Below, in pieces: positions 22,582-34,925 of a DNA stretch of 64,000 nucleotides (the first letter of the stretch is position 1; each line of letters begins with the position of its first letter). The translations under genes were made by a program, and so were the position numbers. The DNA is from Laburnicola sp. R22_1 (Eukaryota; Ascomycota; Dothideomycetes; Pleosporales; Didymosphaeriaceae): NCBI GenBank assembly GCA_014281115.1, contig JACONQ010000003.1:2604001-2668000 (forward strand), read 5' to 3'. A model generated the notes under the pieces. The model did not search any database and was not told the DNA's origin. It saw only the letters and a list, made by a program, of their open reading frames with translations.

Positions 22582-24284
22582 ACGTTACCATAGCTTGGCA
22601 GTTAGTGCACACCGTCAGTCAATGCACACCCCCAACACTATCGCTCGGCCAGCAACATGAGGCTGTAGAGACGCCTACAATTAATATTATTGCAAGATTT
22701 TCTAGAGTTAAGGTCTTCTAGGCCTATAGATAATTGCCAGCTAGTTATATTATAGATATCTACTTAGTGTTCTAATAATTTGGCCTCTGCGCGATAAGGG
22801 TATTAATAGCGTAGATATAGCTTTATTAACGCGTATAGGTGCTAGCATAGGCTTCTTTTTATTAATAGATCTATTAGGAGGCTTTAAGGCCTTCTTATTT
22901 CCTTTTTTAGATAATTTAATACAATTCTAAAGTTGCCTTTATACCTTATAGGCCTATTAATTAAGGTATTGCTCTATAGCCTTATTAGCCCTCTACTTTA
23001 CGCGCATATCTCTAGTAGCTGCTTAAGTAATATGCCTCTTTTAGAGTAGTTTTATTTTAAGCTGCTAGCTAGCTTAATAGGCCTTTACTTACTTACTTTT
23101 TTAAAGCTATAATTATCTCTCTTTAGTATCTTTTTAGTATTAATAATTACAGGCCTACTATACGCTATAAGGTAACTAGAAAATAGCTTTACTATAATAC
23201 TTATCTAGCTAATTAAGAGGTAGAGGCCTATCTCGCTTTAAGCGCTTCTTTTAAGTTGCTAAAGCCTTCTATAGGCCTTTATTTTTATGCTCTAGGAGTT
23301 GCTTTTATATAGAGATAGAGTGTATAGTTTAATTTAGCTTCTTAGCCGTATTACTAGCCCCTATATTAATAATAACCTTTAGCAGCTAGTTAATCTTTCT
23401 CTAATCTAACGCGCTAAGTATAGAGATTAAGCTCTCTTATAATTTTTACTTAGGTAGAGGAGCCTTATTAAATTACTTAAGAATAATTATTAGATCTAGG
23501 AATAAGATGTCTATAGCTTTAAAGGCCTAGAGTATTAATAGCTACCTTATTATATTTACCTAGACTATCTAGAATAGTCTAAAGAAATCTCTCTTAATAA
23601 TTAAGACTAGTCTCTAGCTGTTTTATAGGAAGGCTAATAGCTAATTTAAATAGGCAGTTAATAAAGGCTTAAATACGTAGATATATAGCTAATAGGATCC
23701 TATTATAATTATAATAGTTAATAAAATCTATAGTGATATAAAATCTATAGCTGTTAAAAATTAATAGTTAATATAATTATCTAGTTTTAGCCTTTATAAG
23801 GCAATTAAACACTTACTACAGCTATATAAGGCCTATCTAATTGCTTAACTAGCTAGATTTAAATACTATAATAAAGGCCTAATAGTGTTAAGGATTAAGA
23901 TCCTTAACCTAACTTAATTGTACGTTTGTAGAGGTGGCCTAATAGATAAGAGCTAGGTCTAAGATAGATCTATTGGCGTATATATAGGCGATAAGCGATA
24001 TTTACTTACAGCTACTATCTTAGATTGCTTACCTTATAGCCTTACTCTAATATAGAGGCCTATTAAAAGTCCTCTTTAAGTAGAAGGTAATACTAAGTAG
24101 GAAGCCTTTCTTGTCTATATTATACGTATGCTAAGGCTTAATTAAATACTACTCTATCTTATCCTATAGAAGCTTAAAGTAGAGCTTATATTTAGCTAGA
24201 GAATTAGCTTTATAGCAATTGCTGTTAATGCTAGCTATTTATTATAATATTAAGAATTTAGTGTTGCGCCTAACAAAGCAATTA

Positions 24285-26416
24285 ACGTGTTTAATTACGT
24301 GATACACGCTATTGCGTAATACATACACCCTACTAAAATTGCGACATATTTAACTTACTATAACTCTACTAATATAGTTCTAATTAATAAGACTCTTATA
24401 GTAATTAAATTTCTAAAACTAAAAGAACATTTTATATATATAGAAATTGCTAAAAGATTTAAGATTAGCTAGTTAACTTTATTACGGCGCGCGTATAATA
24501 AAACCTAATTAATAGCGCGTAAGCTTAAAAATTAATAAATACTTAATGCTATATAGGAAGCAAGGCTTATATAGTATATTTAAGACCTCTTAGTGTAAGG
24601 GCTACCTTTTATAAGCTATATAATACAAAACTTTGCGTTAGAAATAGCTAGAAAATATAGTAGGACTTACTAACTATTACGCTTTATTAAGCGCTATAAA
24701 CTTAACTTAATATTATAATAGATATTTAGTATTAATGCCTTATGCTATAGAGCTAATTTAGCCTTTAAGTACGCGCTGTACTTTAAGCTATTAGCTAAAA
24801 GAATTAAGTAATATAATGTTAACGCGCGCTATATTTATAATATAAATAAGAAGAAATTTCTTATTAGAATTCTCTTTAAATTAAAGCGCATCTTTTCTTA
24901 CAAGTAATATAAGTGCAGGAAGTTTAAATTAATACTTTAGGACAGTAATTATAAATAAATAACTTTAATAGCCTATATTTACGCTAATAGCTCTACTCTT
25001 ACGCCTGCTCTTATTTATTAGGCAGCCTCTAGCAATGTATAAGACACCTAGCTCTAGGATTTTAATCCTAAAATCTATAAGGCTTTTTTACCTCCTTGCC
25101 CTTAGGATAAACTAATAATAATATTAGGCTTAGCTAGCTTAAATAAGTGTTTAACTGTAAGATAAAGGCAAAGTCAAAAATATTATACTACCTCTTAATT
25201 ATTAATAGGTATATATTTTATATAATAAAGAATTTTTTAATTTTTTAATACTAATAAAATCCTACTAGTAATATTTCTATCTTATAGCACTTATACGCTT
25301 TAGCCACTAGATATAGGCGTTTTTAGGCCTTTTATAAGTGTGTATAGTAATAGTTTTATAAGCTTTATAGACACTTACTAAAGTCTCTCTAGTATTATAA
25401 AAAGGGACCTTTTTTAGGATATTTTAGACTACTTAAGAGCGCGCGCTAATATTAGCAATAGTCTTTGAGGCCTTTAAGACTACTAGAAGTGTGCCCTTAG
25501 ACTTTAATAGGATTCATAAGTGATTTAAAACTTATAAGCCTAAGCGCCCTAGCTTAAGTAAAAGTAGTATATTAGTTTTTAGCGCTAGTAACTAGTATAA
25601 AATTAAGCGCTTATTATATTAAGTTATTAAAGATATTTATAAGTTTTAGGCTCCTAAACTCTTATATACACTCTACTTAATTTTAGTACAAAATTAAATT
25701 TTTAAGTATAAAAATACTTAGCTTAAAAAGGCCCTTATTAATAAGCACAAGCGCCACTAGTAGGGTAAGGCCCTAGTGCTTAAGACGCTAGAGAATTATA
25801 ATAGTAGCGTAATTTTTTAGTTACTAGCTAAGGTTTAGAGGGCTTACATCTAGTAAATATAAAAGAATATAGAGAAGAAGAAGATATAGCTTTAAAAGAA
25901 TATTTACACCTAGCTTAAAGAGTAAAGTAAGCTTGAAAAGTAAGCTCTTTTATAATAGTAATAGCTTAAAAAGGCTTAAGCTTAAGTAAAGTACACTTAT
26001 AAGCGCAAGCTAAAGGCTATTAAAGCTTAAAAAAAGTAGAAGGCCTATATAATTAAAAAATAGCTTTATAATAAGCTTAAAGCTTTCTAAAAAGATAATT
26101 AATATAGCTTTAAGCCTTTAGTAAAAAATCTAAAGGATATTAAGCTTATATAGCCTACGTTATAGCCTATTAAAGTTAATAAGCTTAAGATACCTAAGAT
26201 TGTGCCTATAATTCGTATATATTAAATACGCCTTCTAGAGCGCTATAAGTAGCTAATAAAAGGGCTATATTTATTAAATAAGTTCTTCTAATTATTACTC
26301 TAAAAAATCTAACAATTTTATAATATATATAAGCTGTACAGGTTTAAGTTGTAGATAGGTAGAAATTACTAAAAATATACATTACGCAATAGCGTGCATT
26401 ATATAATTAAACACAT
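24285..26416 (+). mobile_element. pogo-type DNA transposon (inner, 2132 bp), RIP-mutated
   Basis: TA at 24283-24284 and 26417-26418 flanks inverted ends of about 42 bp: ACGTGTTTAATTACGTG on the left, and the complement of ATGTGTTTAATTATATAA on the right, both followed by CACGCTATTGCGTAAT. Excision in silico rejoins the outer transposase frame. It therefore inserted later and in the opposite orientation. Confidence 0.9.
24380..26250 (+). pseudogene. Inner pogo transposase, RIP-inactivated
   Basis: Reading through stops gives LKLKEHFIYIEIAKRFKIS (HTH) and LLVQGLPFISYIIQNFALEIARK. Then come YALYFKLLAKRIKQYNVNARYIYNINKKKFLI (first catalytic D now N), TLIAYIYANSSTLTPALIYQAAS and, after a strongly degraded middle, a long K/R/L-rich tail. 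The domain order and tail length are those of fungal pogo transposases with a coiled basic C-terminus. Both ends of the frame are approximate. Confidence 0.8.
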
Positions 26417-26818
26417 TAACCTATAATAGACTAATATTCTTTTTAGTAATAGTAGAGGCAAAGCTTTGTATTATCTACTATATAGGAGGAAGGCCATATT
26501 TAGTAAGACGTTTAATATATTATAAAACCTTCTATTCTTATTATTAGCTAAGATTTTAACGTGTAGAGTTAGTACTAGTTGCACGCGTCTATATAACGCG
26601 TTAATGGCTTCGCATTAACGTAGTCCGTATAACGCTATAGTTCTTTACAATTTAACTATATAAGAAATATTCTCCTAGTTCTTGCGATTCGATTACTGCA
26701 ATTACGGCTTTAATTAGATTTATATTAGTAGAGATATGGCGTGTTAAAGTTAGGCTATCGTATTAGGGGGGTGTGTATTAACTATTAGTATGCACTAACT
26801 ACTAAGCTATAGTACTAG

Positions 26819-27577
26819 TAAACGCGCACTACTAAAGTAGGACAAGGCTACTACTATTACAAAGTGTTTAGGTAATTAACCCACTTTATTATATATTAAT
26901 TACAGATTTGCTAGCGCGTAGGCGGCTCTTTAAAGTGAATCTAGATATAACTATAATGTTCTACGAGCCATTAGGTTAGTAATAGACCGACCTTAACACT
27001 AGCCACGTTACTATCTAACAATTTGTTAAGACGGACATTATTTATATTAAAAGTAATAGTAATACATTATTTCACTTAAAGCTATTAGGAGAGTAAACAT
27101 TAAATTTTATAGGTTCAATTTTTAGGAATAAACTTAGGCGTTAGGCCACCCCTTATACAAAAATCATGGCCCGAAGCCTACTGCTTAGTAACAAGAATTT
27201 CGTTCTAAAATACTACTAAAGTTTAATAGGCTAGGAAGGCCACTACACAATAGTAATTTTTATATTATAGAGGCAGCATGCGTTTCTAAGAGAGTAAAAT
27301 ATATTATTCCTATATATTATTAAAGATTATTTGCCTACTGCGAGCTATATTAGAAGTATAATCCAGAAAATCTATAATTAGCTTCGCTACACAATGTGTT
27401 TCGCGACGCAGTGTAGAACATTATTAATAGAAAACCCCAGTAATCCAGACGGCGGTAACGTCCTTCTTTCTTCCCGGAGGCACCGCAACAGGCAGCGCAA
27501 AGTGGACCCCCAGCCCAAGCCGCCATCTTATAGCACTGCGGACCGCTAGACCCTCCATCTCACTCTCCCCAATAACC
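26819..27577. other. Partly RIP-mutated DNA, no gene recognised
   Basis: Composition shifts from AT-rich towards normal by about 27420. A short inverted pair around 27384-27418 (ctacacaatgtg / gcagtgtag) may form a hairpin. No coding evidence. Confidence 0.4.
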
Positions 27578-28707
27578 ATGCCACCTAAGCCACTATCAGA
27601 CCACGCCATAAGACGCCTAGTGCAGCTAAGGAGACAATTAGACAATACCCTTAAGGGTAGCTATATTCCAGAAGGTTTAAGGGAGGCGATTAAGCAGGAT
27701 CCAGACTTTTATCTGTCGCTCTCTATAGAACCTATTAACAAAGAGGCCTTCAATCACAAGAATAAGCGTACACTAGCTAACTTTACGCTCTTCGACACCT
27801 TGTAATAAGTAAAAAAGATCTTCTAAGGCGCCACTCTCTACATACAGTTTAGAAGAGATAAGAATGCATAGTGCTTTAGTGTTGTTTAGCTGCTTATTAA
27901 GCTCGCTATTAAGATTTATAGCAAGGACAAATGGCGGCCTAAGAGCGTGTAAGTCCTATTCTCCCTATGTGCCTTCGCCGCTAAATATAGAGGCAATCCT
28001 AAAATATGAACCCTCTATACCTCTCCCACATAGCGGATCCCTCTATACTAAGTAAGGAACGCCATCTCTTTCGCAAAACCAACTTTTGCTTCTTATACTC
28101 TTACCTTAATCTACATTTCTCCGCTTTATATAAGCAGCTAGAAGAAGTTAATACAATATATGTCTTCTATACTACAGACAATTTCACTTCGCGTGCTGTT
28201 CTCTTTTTGGGTATTAAGGTTAAGCTAGAGAATGGCAATTAGAAAGAGGCAGAGCTATAGATAGGCATCTAGATAGCAGCGAGTTTATAAAAGAAGATAG
28301 AGTTAGCAAGGAGAACTAACCTAGAAATTAAGGTTTTGGAGAGCAAACATGCACCCAGTATACCTATTAGTCATCAAAACGAGAACCGAGGTCCTAATAA
28401 TCATACAGATAACCGCTCTATTAAAGCTCTCCTCGAACCTGATCTTGCTATTATTGGCCATAAGCACAAAATCTACTACGCCTACCTATCTTCTACTACT
28501 AGGGATATTACAATCCTTAGACTAGACGAAAGGTTTATAAATTTGTCTACGCGCTCTGTCCAGGGCATCTTTAAGCTTATCAGCTTTTATGGCATCATCC
28601 TGGACTATGGATATCGAGCAGGAATAGAGAGTGGGCAACAATTGGAAGGAGGACTTTGGAGCGACTATCTAGAGAAGGTGATTGAGGAACTTGCTAGAAG
28701 TGCTTAG
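27578..28707 (+). pseudogene. Broken gene of unknown family
   Basis: An ATG at 27578 opens a 75-codon frame beginning MPPKPLSDHAIRRL and ending in a double stop at about 27803. The same frame then continues with scattered stops (VKKIF, TLYIQFRRDKN, IKIYSKDKWRPKSV). A second frame opens at 28006 and, with three stops, leads into a clean 123-codon stretch (28336-28707) with helical, acidic content (SIKALLEPDLAII, YLEKVIEELARSA). Stops fit RIP of Q, R or W codons, and at least one frame change is needed, perhaps an intron. I do not recognise the protein; the two parts may not belong to one gene. Confidence 0.45.
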
Positions 28708-29140
28708 CTTATCGTCATCAGAATGATCATCCGCATCTCTTGTCCTCCCTCCAACACAATCACGAGTACTATAGAGAGATATAATTGTATTTTGGGGTTC
28801 AATTGCTCGAAATAGTGACTGAGTAAATAAACAAACCTCTGCTCAACCCAACTTAACAGTCCTCTGCCCTTAGTGGGCAGTCTTTTCAGGCGCATGATTG
28901 TCTGAAAAGTTATCCACATCTCTGTCCTCTTCCCAACACCATGCCCAGTGATTAAGCCTTATCGGACCTAGCTTGATACCTGCCGCCCGCCAACGACAAG
29001 CCGTGTGCAACACTGCAGTCTCTATCCTTCTCTCCCCCAACACGGTCCAATCCAACTTCGCCATTACGTGGTAATCGGTTGTCGCATACTGTACTCACAG
29101 TACAGCATCTGTCTTGCGGTCTTACCATGACAGTACCCCC
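28708..29140. other. Intergenic DNA, no gene seen
   Basis: Near-normal composition between the broken gene and the end of the chromodomain gene. Short minus-strand frames here are without recognisable domains. Confidence 0.45.
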
Positions 29141-30146
29141 TTACAGGTGCCACAGGTGCCTCTTCAATTCGTGGGTCTGGTCTGGTTGGTTCGGGTCGGG
29201 TTGGCTCGGTTTTCGGATGTGGTACTCCTCTGCCGCAGCAGTAGAAGCAGACTCATACGCTGGTTCCCAGGTCGGGCCATTGTAGCCACTCCACTTGACT
29301 AGGTACTCGTATTGGCGCCTACGCTTGTTAAAGCGGAGATCTTCAATCCTCTCGACGTAGTATTCGGGTTCTCCATCAACTTCCACGGGCTTGGGTGGCG
29401 CTCTCTGATTGCCACTCTCCTCGCTGCTGTCGTCACTGCTATCAAGCCTATAGCATCTTTTGGTATCATAACCGTTGTGCTGCCCAGCTATAAGGGGTTT
29501 TGGACTGGAAGAACGGTTGGAGAGTGGTCTGCTGCAGGAGAAAGGCTTTTGTTTCTTTGAGTACAGAGCGCGCTTACGGCGCTGCTTCGATGTCGCATTT
29601 GACGTTCGACTTTGCCGCTTGCCTAGCGTGGAGTGTTTCCGCTTGCGCGTCATCGACATTGTGTGATTGCAGCTGTCGTCGTCTTTATTGTCATCGGATC
29701 CGTCCCTAGCGCTGCTCGTGATTTCGAGCGGAGGGAACTTTCCTTGCAAGTATTAGATGGACGAAACAAACTTGCAATACCGTATGCTTACCTTGCCCCT
29801 CCGCCTTCTTATACGTCTGCCGCTGCAGCCAATATGTTGTAGCTTTCAGGAGAGTGCGGCAGCTGGCCTCTTGCGTTGGCTGTTTGATATTTGTCGTCGA
29901 CGAGCCAATTGGCGGTGCTGGCGGTGTTGATGTGAGTTCGCGACCCCGGAGTCCGCTAGCTTCAGGTCTCGCTCCGTCAACCGCTTCTAAGTTGATAGCA
30001 TCCTCTGTATCTATAGGACACTCTCTACGGCAAAAGTCTGGGGTCCAGATACCCGAGTCTTCAGGCTGATCGCCTATTTTCGGACCTATATTGTCTTCTC
30101 GCGGGCAGCCCTCTTTGATATCTGATTCGGGTGGACTGTTCTCCAT
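29141..30146 (-). CDS. Chromodomain protein (two exons, 318 aa)
   Basis: Exon 1 runs 30146 to 29792, exon 2 runs 29742 to 29141. The ATG at 30146 has G at -3. Residues 1-119 are acidic and of unknown fold. Residues about 148-185 are strongly basic (TRKRKHS, KQRRKRA), a likely nuclear signal. A chromodomain fills about 246-296: EPEYYVERIEDLRF, then QYEYLVKWSGYNGPTWEP. Its aromatic cage appears complete (Y247, W269 and Y272, numbering approximate), so it could bind methylated histone tails. A short proline-rich tail ends at 318. It carries no integrase or other enzymatic domain, so it is either a small chromatin reader or a captured retrotransposon chromodomain. The frame is unbroken although RIP-mutated DNA lies on both sides. 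Confidence 0.78.
29743..29791 (-). other. 49-nt intron of the chromodomain gene
   Basis: Donor GTAAGC, branch-like ATCTAATAC and acceptor TGCAAG join the exons in phase 1 (codon GGA). Splicing links two open frames that otherwise end within 60 bp of each other. Confidence 0.8.
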
Positions 30147-31980
30147 GACGACCGCATTCCCTACGCAATGTGAGAAATGTTATGCGTGATACACTACCCC
30201 AAAGGGCTCTGGGGCTTACCTTAACAGCTACCCTTAGAAGGAGCAGGCTGACTTGCTTCTTAAGTAGTTAGCATTAAGACGCCCTCCTATTAGTTTGTGG
30301 GGTTGTTACTGCTAATACTACGACTTTCTCCTCTACTGCTACTAATATTATAGTCAGCTTTGTTATTAGCTGCGTCTCTATTAGTTAGTATGCAACGCCA
30401 GAGCAAACACTAATATTACGTTAATATAGGGATGCTAACCTAAGCGCGTTAAATTAACACCTCTAACAGCATACACTGTGTGTGCGAGCTCCTCTCTATT
30501 CCTGCCTTTGGTGTTTAAATTAGGGTCTATACTCAGAAACCCATCGATGATGGGGTATTTATTGTGGCTAAGTGGGATTGTTTCCGAATGGATACGTTAA
30601 GGTGTCTACTTTAGTTTTGGAGGTCCTGTATACGATATAAAGTGGAGGGAGCGTTGCAACTGCGGTATAGGGATAGTATTAAAAAGTGATGTTATCGCTA
30701 GCGTTAGTCCTTAGAGAGTCCTAGGGGTTTGAAAGAAGTGGGAAGCGCAGAGGCTTAAGTAGGATATAACTGCATATGTAACAAACTTTCTATATGCACG
30801 AGCTCGCACAGCGTCTAAATACAAATTATGGTACGGCCTTCTGTATGAAGGCACTTAGCTGTTAGAATAAGCTGTGAGCAGATATCCCGCCAATACTCGT
30901 CCTGGCACTGAGGAATGGAGACAACAGCTCCCCGGAGCAAGGCTGTGCCGTAGGAAGCGCCTCCTTTTCGTCAGAGCCCGCCTAAGAATTGTACGAGCCC
31001 ACTGATCAGAGAGCCTCTAGCAAAGGCTCTCTATTCGCCGGCGATTCTGAGACCCAAATTTAGGCTCATATCTTGACTCTGGGCTCAAACTTCAGGCTCC
31101 AGATGGCGTGAGCCGAAACGTGTGGGCAGATTAGCTCCCGAATAGGCTCCTGCTGAGTCGAGAGGTCGCTCTAGCCCTTCCCTCCGCTTTATCTGTAACG
31201 CCGGAATGTATCTTGCCGTCGAGTGCAGACTGGGCAAGTACATGCTAGTACCGTCTGCATGGCTAACCAGCGGGTCGCAGCCTGGCCGAGCCTGCCTTAT
31301 GTGAGACTGTGCTGGGAACTAGAGCATTTAGGGCAATACTTGTCTTAAGGCTTGCAGTTCCATAAAATTGTTGAGGGTCTAGCTGAAATTGCATGGGCCT
31401 GACTCCTCCTGCTGAGATGCTATTAAGGCGTATAAGGCGCTTCTATTGCCGTTCTGTGTGCTTAATAACGTGGCAGGTTAATAATCTCCAAGACGAGTAG
31501 GTGTAGGGCCACTCTTACTAAAACGAGGAACCGAAGGAATTTGTTCCTCCTGTGCAATCTCAAGGCAGCGGATGATAGCTACCACCATAAACACTGCTCA
31601 ATCATAGCGAGGCGAGAGAGCCAGGGCAGCCAAGATCCGGGAATCAACAGAGCTGCTCGTAGAGCATCGAAAAGGGGGTATAGACTCCCTTGGATATGGC
31701 GCAGCGCCGTCATCGTTAGTCTAGGAAGGGGAGAAAGCTGGAGCCATCTAGGCAGTGCGGCGGTTGCATAATTTGCCAAGGAGTGAAAAAATGCCTCACA
31801 GGTGAGTCCAAGCGGCCAATAAGGGAAGAGGAAGGTCCTGGAAGAAAAGAGATAATAAAAGGAGGAGGGTAGAACGGCGAGGGCGGCGTAGTTTTATGTA
31901 ATAGGTTAGCGCATAGGCTAGATAAAAGTGGCGAGCTGCTAAGAGAGCCTCCCTTTCCTTTCCTACTTAGGAAACCTCCA
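30147..31980. other. GC-balanced gene-poor region
   Basis: The first 300 bp carry some RIP changes; the rest has normal composition but no open frame above about 76 codons and no recognised domain. An inverted repeat agagcctctagcaaaggctct at about 31011-31031 could form a stem-loop. It may be promoter DNA of the chromodomain gene plus decayed intergenic DNA. Confidence 0.45.
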
Positions 31981-32521
31981 TTTCTGGATGCGGTTCTACT
32001 AACACCAATATACCTAATATTATAGTAGCGCTAAGGCCTTAACTGCTTTTATAGTGGCTACCCTTAGTAAGAAGAAGTTAGTAGCTTACTATCTAAAACC
32101 TTAGAACCTTACATAGTTTTAATAGTCTTCTTATTAGCTAATAGCTTATATAAATTATTCCCCTTTTCTAATAGCGCTATGTTCTCTAAATTATCCTCCC
32201 CTATATTAAAATCTAATAATCTAGTAGATTCCTTATTAGCTATTATAAACTTAAGTATTATAACCTTTTAAAATATTTAAGTAGTAAGATTATACCTTTA
32301 ATTTCTAATTATATTTCTACTAGTATTAAAAATACACTTAATATCTACCTATAAAATCTATATTACTAAGATTTTCTTTATAATCTATATAAGTTAGGGG
32401 TAAGATATTTAATAGACTTTTTACTACTTTAGTATATTAAACCTATTACTCTTTTTAACTATAGAAGTACTTAGGTATATTTTATCTTTTATTTAAGTTA
32501 GGCCTAAGTTATAATTAATAT
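31981..32521. other. RIP-degraded AT-rich DNA
   Basis: Start of the second large AT-rich block, with stops in all frames. No family assigned. Confidence 0.4.
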
Positions 32522-34060
32522 TTAGTATTAAAGATCTTTGTTATGTGAAGATTCTAACTAAGGTTAAGTTCGCACTATATATAGAGAGGAGTATAATAGA
32601 AGACACTAAAATCTAGTACCTAGCATATAGTAGTAGTAACAAAATATATATAAAATAATAATAATTTTATTATTAACTTTCTATATAGCAGCATTAACAA
32701 TAGCAGTTAATAAATAGTTAGGCATAACTAAGTTATATATTATTACTTAACTAGTAGACTATTAGAGAGCTGTAGTAGACCTACGCAGAGTCGCAATCGC
32801 GGAAGTAGTATAGGTAATAAGACGCTTAACTATAGTTTAGTTATCGCGCTTATAACCTAATAGTAGTATAACTATAGTTTACTATATATATAGTGTATAA
32901 GTCTTTTATAATATTAGTAATACCTAGTACACTAAATCTTTACTTTAATATATAACACTATATCTTTTAAATTTAACTCTTTATTTATTATGTCTAGTAA
33001 TATAATAATTACTTTCTAGCAATCTAATATTATGTCTAAGTCTAATACCCACAGCAATATAGCTATTATTAAATTTAGTTAGAGTATAGACAACTAGCTA
33101 GGCAAAGTTAAAAATAATCCCTAGAGATTTAGCAACCTTATATAACTAAAAGGATTAGAGGGGCCTTTAGAGCTTATCTTTACGTACCCTATTAGTAATA
33201 TCTTTAGGCGAATTTGCTCCGCCTTATACCTTTAGATTCTAGAGTATAAGGTAGTTTTTTAGTATCTAGATATTAGCAAAAGAGAGGCAGCCTTTATAAT
33301 ATAATAATAGCATAATATAAAGATTATACTATAGAAGCTTAAAAATATAACTAAAAACAAAGGTAATAAGGACTATAAGGATAAGAACTAGAGTAAAGGG
33401 GAGAAAGAGTTTATTATAATATATAAGACGCTAGAGGTATAGTAATAGTGTTAAATAGGAACTCTATAGCTAGCTATATAAATATTAATATCTAATACTC
33501 TATACTAGCAAGTGTAAAGCGTCTATAGGGTAATTATATAAGAAAAGAAAATAATATAATAGAACTAATTTTAGTAATAATTGCTTATATCTAGAAGGGG
33601 TGTAGATAAAAAGCAAAAAAATCTTATAGCGCATAGGATGCGGCGCATAGGCATTATATAATCCCTATATAATACTATTGTGTAATAATATTAAAACCTT
33701 AATAGCCTTAGGTGCCCTTGCCTATATAGTGTACAGACAAATAGTATAAAAAGCTTATTAAGGTAGTAGTATTTATCTAGGCTACTATTAAGACGGGGAA
33801 CTATAAGTAATAAGAGTAAGTGTAAGAGTAAGCGGCAGCGGCAAGAGTATAGAGGAGATAAGTAGTAGTAGTAAGATTCTAGGAGGTAGTATATAGCTTG
33901 CTAGTTGCGAGGGGAGATCTACTATAGAAGAGTAATAAAATAGTTAGGTTAGTTACTATTATAATTATTATAATTATTATTATAGTAATAAATATTATTA
34001 AAGAAATTATTAATTATATAATATAGTGGTTAATTAAACAGCCGGCCTAGAATTGCGTAA
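32522..34060 (+). repeat. Unassigned repeat family R, copy 1
   Basis: The segment shares with copies 2 and 3 an LTR-like head (tctaac-aaggt, gcactatatatagagaggag, tagtagactattagagagc). In all three, about 460 bp in, it is followed by a frame that starts with M-[SCR]-S/x at a position just after ctctttatta. In this copy the frame (from 32989) runs through RIP stops into a Q-rich coiled stretch with KRQRQEYRGDKQQQQ and LLLQLLQLLLQQQ near 33830-33990. It may be a gag-like or non-autonomous retroelement. Confidence 0.5.
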
Positions 34061-34246
34061 TTAATATTTTGTATAGCTAAACTTTAGCTAGAGATAAAAA
34101 GGCTACTAGACTATAAACTAGATATTAAAGAAGGCTTTTAAAACTACTTACTGCCTTATAACTATCTTAGGTTAGTATTTAAGACTAGAGTAGGATTCCT
34201 AGCTATTAGGCTATTATAGTAATTAAGATACTTTAGAAACTATTAG

Positions 34247-34925
34247 TAGTATTAAAGATCTTTATTATATTAACATTTTAACTAAGGTTGAATCCGCACT
34301 ATATATAAAGAGGAGTAAAATAGAAGGCACTAAAACCTAGTACCTAGCACATAGTAGTAGTAACAAAATATATACAAAATAATAATAACTTTATTATTAA
34401 TAGTAGTTAATAGTCTGCTATCTAGTATAACTAAGTTATATATTATTTCTTAACTAGTAGACTATTAAAGAGCTATAATAAAGTATAAAGTTATAACTAT
34501 AGTTTACTATACGCATAGTATATAAGTCTTCCTACTTTTATAATATCTATAATATCTAGAAATTCTTTTTCTTTAATTTACACAACACTAAGTCTTTTAA
34601 ATTTAAATACCTCTTTATTATATGCGGTAATATAACACCTTTCTAGCGTCCTAAGATTGCATTATCTAATACCTATAGTTAGATAGATACTAGAGAATTT
34701 AATACTAGCATAAATAACTAGCTAGATAATATTAGCTATCTAGCCTACCTACTATAAAATATAATTTAATAGGCAAAGCTACTAGAGAACTAGATTAATT
34801 ACACTATTCTAGAGGTTACGCCTAATAATTTATTTAGGCTATATATAATCTTTACGCAACTTTAAATTCTTAAGTGCTAGACTATTCTTTTATATAGAGG
34901 TCTAGGCAGAGATACAGCAACCTAT
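34247..34925 (+). repeat. Repeat family R, copy 2 (head only)
   Basis: A direct repeat of the head of copy 1 at a spacing of about 1.73 kb, starting with tattaaagatcttt. It contains the same downstream frame start near 34620 and then breaks off into the Copia-like LTR region at about 34960. Copies 1 and 2 could be LTRs of one short element or two tandem insertions. Confidence 0.5.

Larger units (their letters stand above)
22700..26745 (-). pseudogene. Outer pogo transposase, minus strand, RIP-inactivated and interrupted
   Basis: On the minus strand the N-terminal part (26745 to 26420) reads STNINLIKAVIAVIES, then YSVIRTTLMRSH and LTKYGLPPI, as in the HTH region of fungal pogo transposases. 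After the inner element it resumes at about 24280 with HTYNIDKKGFLLSI (first D kept), then LIAYIYANRSILDLALIY, VKDLNP, FINYYNYNRILLAIY and an acidic/basic tail to about 22700. Stops are RIP-type. The start codon is no longer clear. Confidence 0.78.
22582..26818 (-). mobile_element. pogo-type DNA transposon (outer), RIP-mutated, split by an inner pogo
   Basis: Imperfect inverted ends of roughly 48 bp (tagcttggcagttagtgc near 22591; gcactaactactaagcta near 26792) and TA dinucleotides at 22580-22581 and 26819-26820 define the element. Without the inner insertion it measures about 2.1 kb. The left terminus at the island edge is almost unmutated, the right one carries RIP changes. The transposase lies on the minus strand. 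Confidence 0.82.

Noticed and set aside
31541..31779. Frames of 66-76 codons on both strands near 31.6 kb
   Set aside because: Mutually antisense and without any recognised feature.
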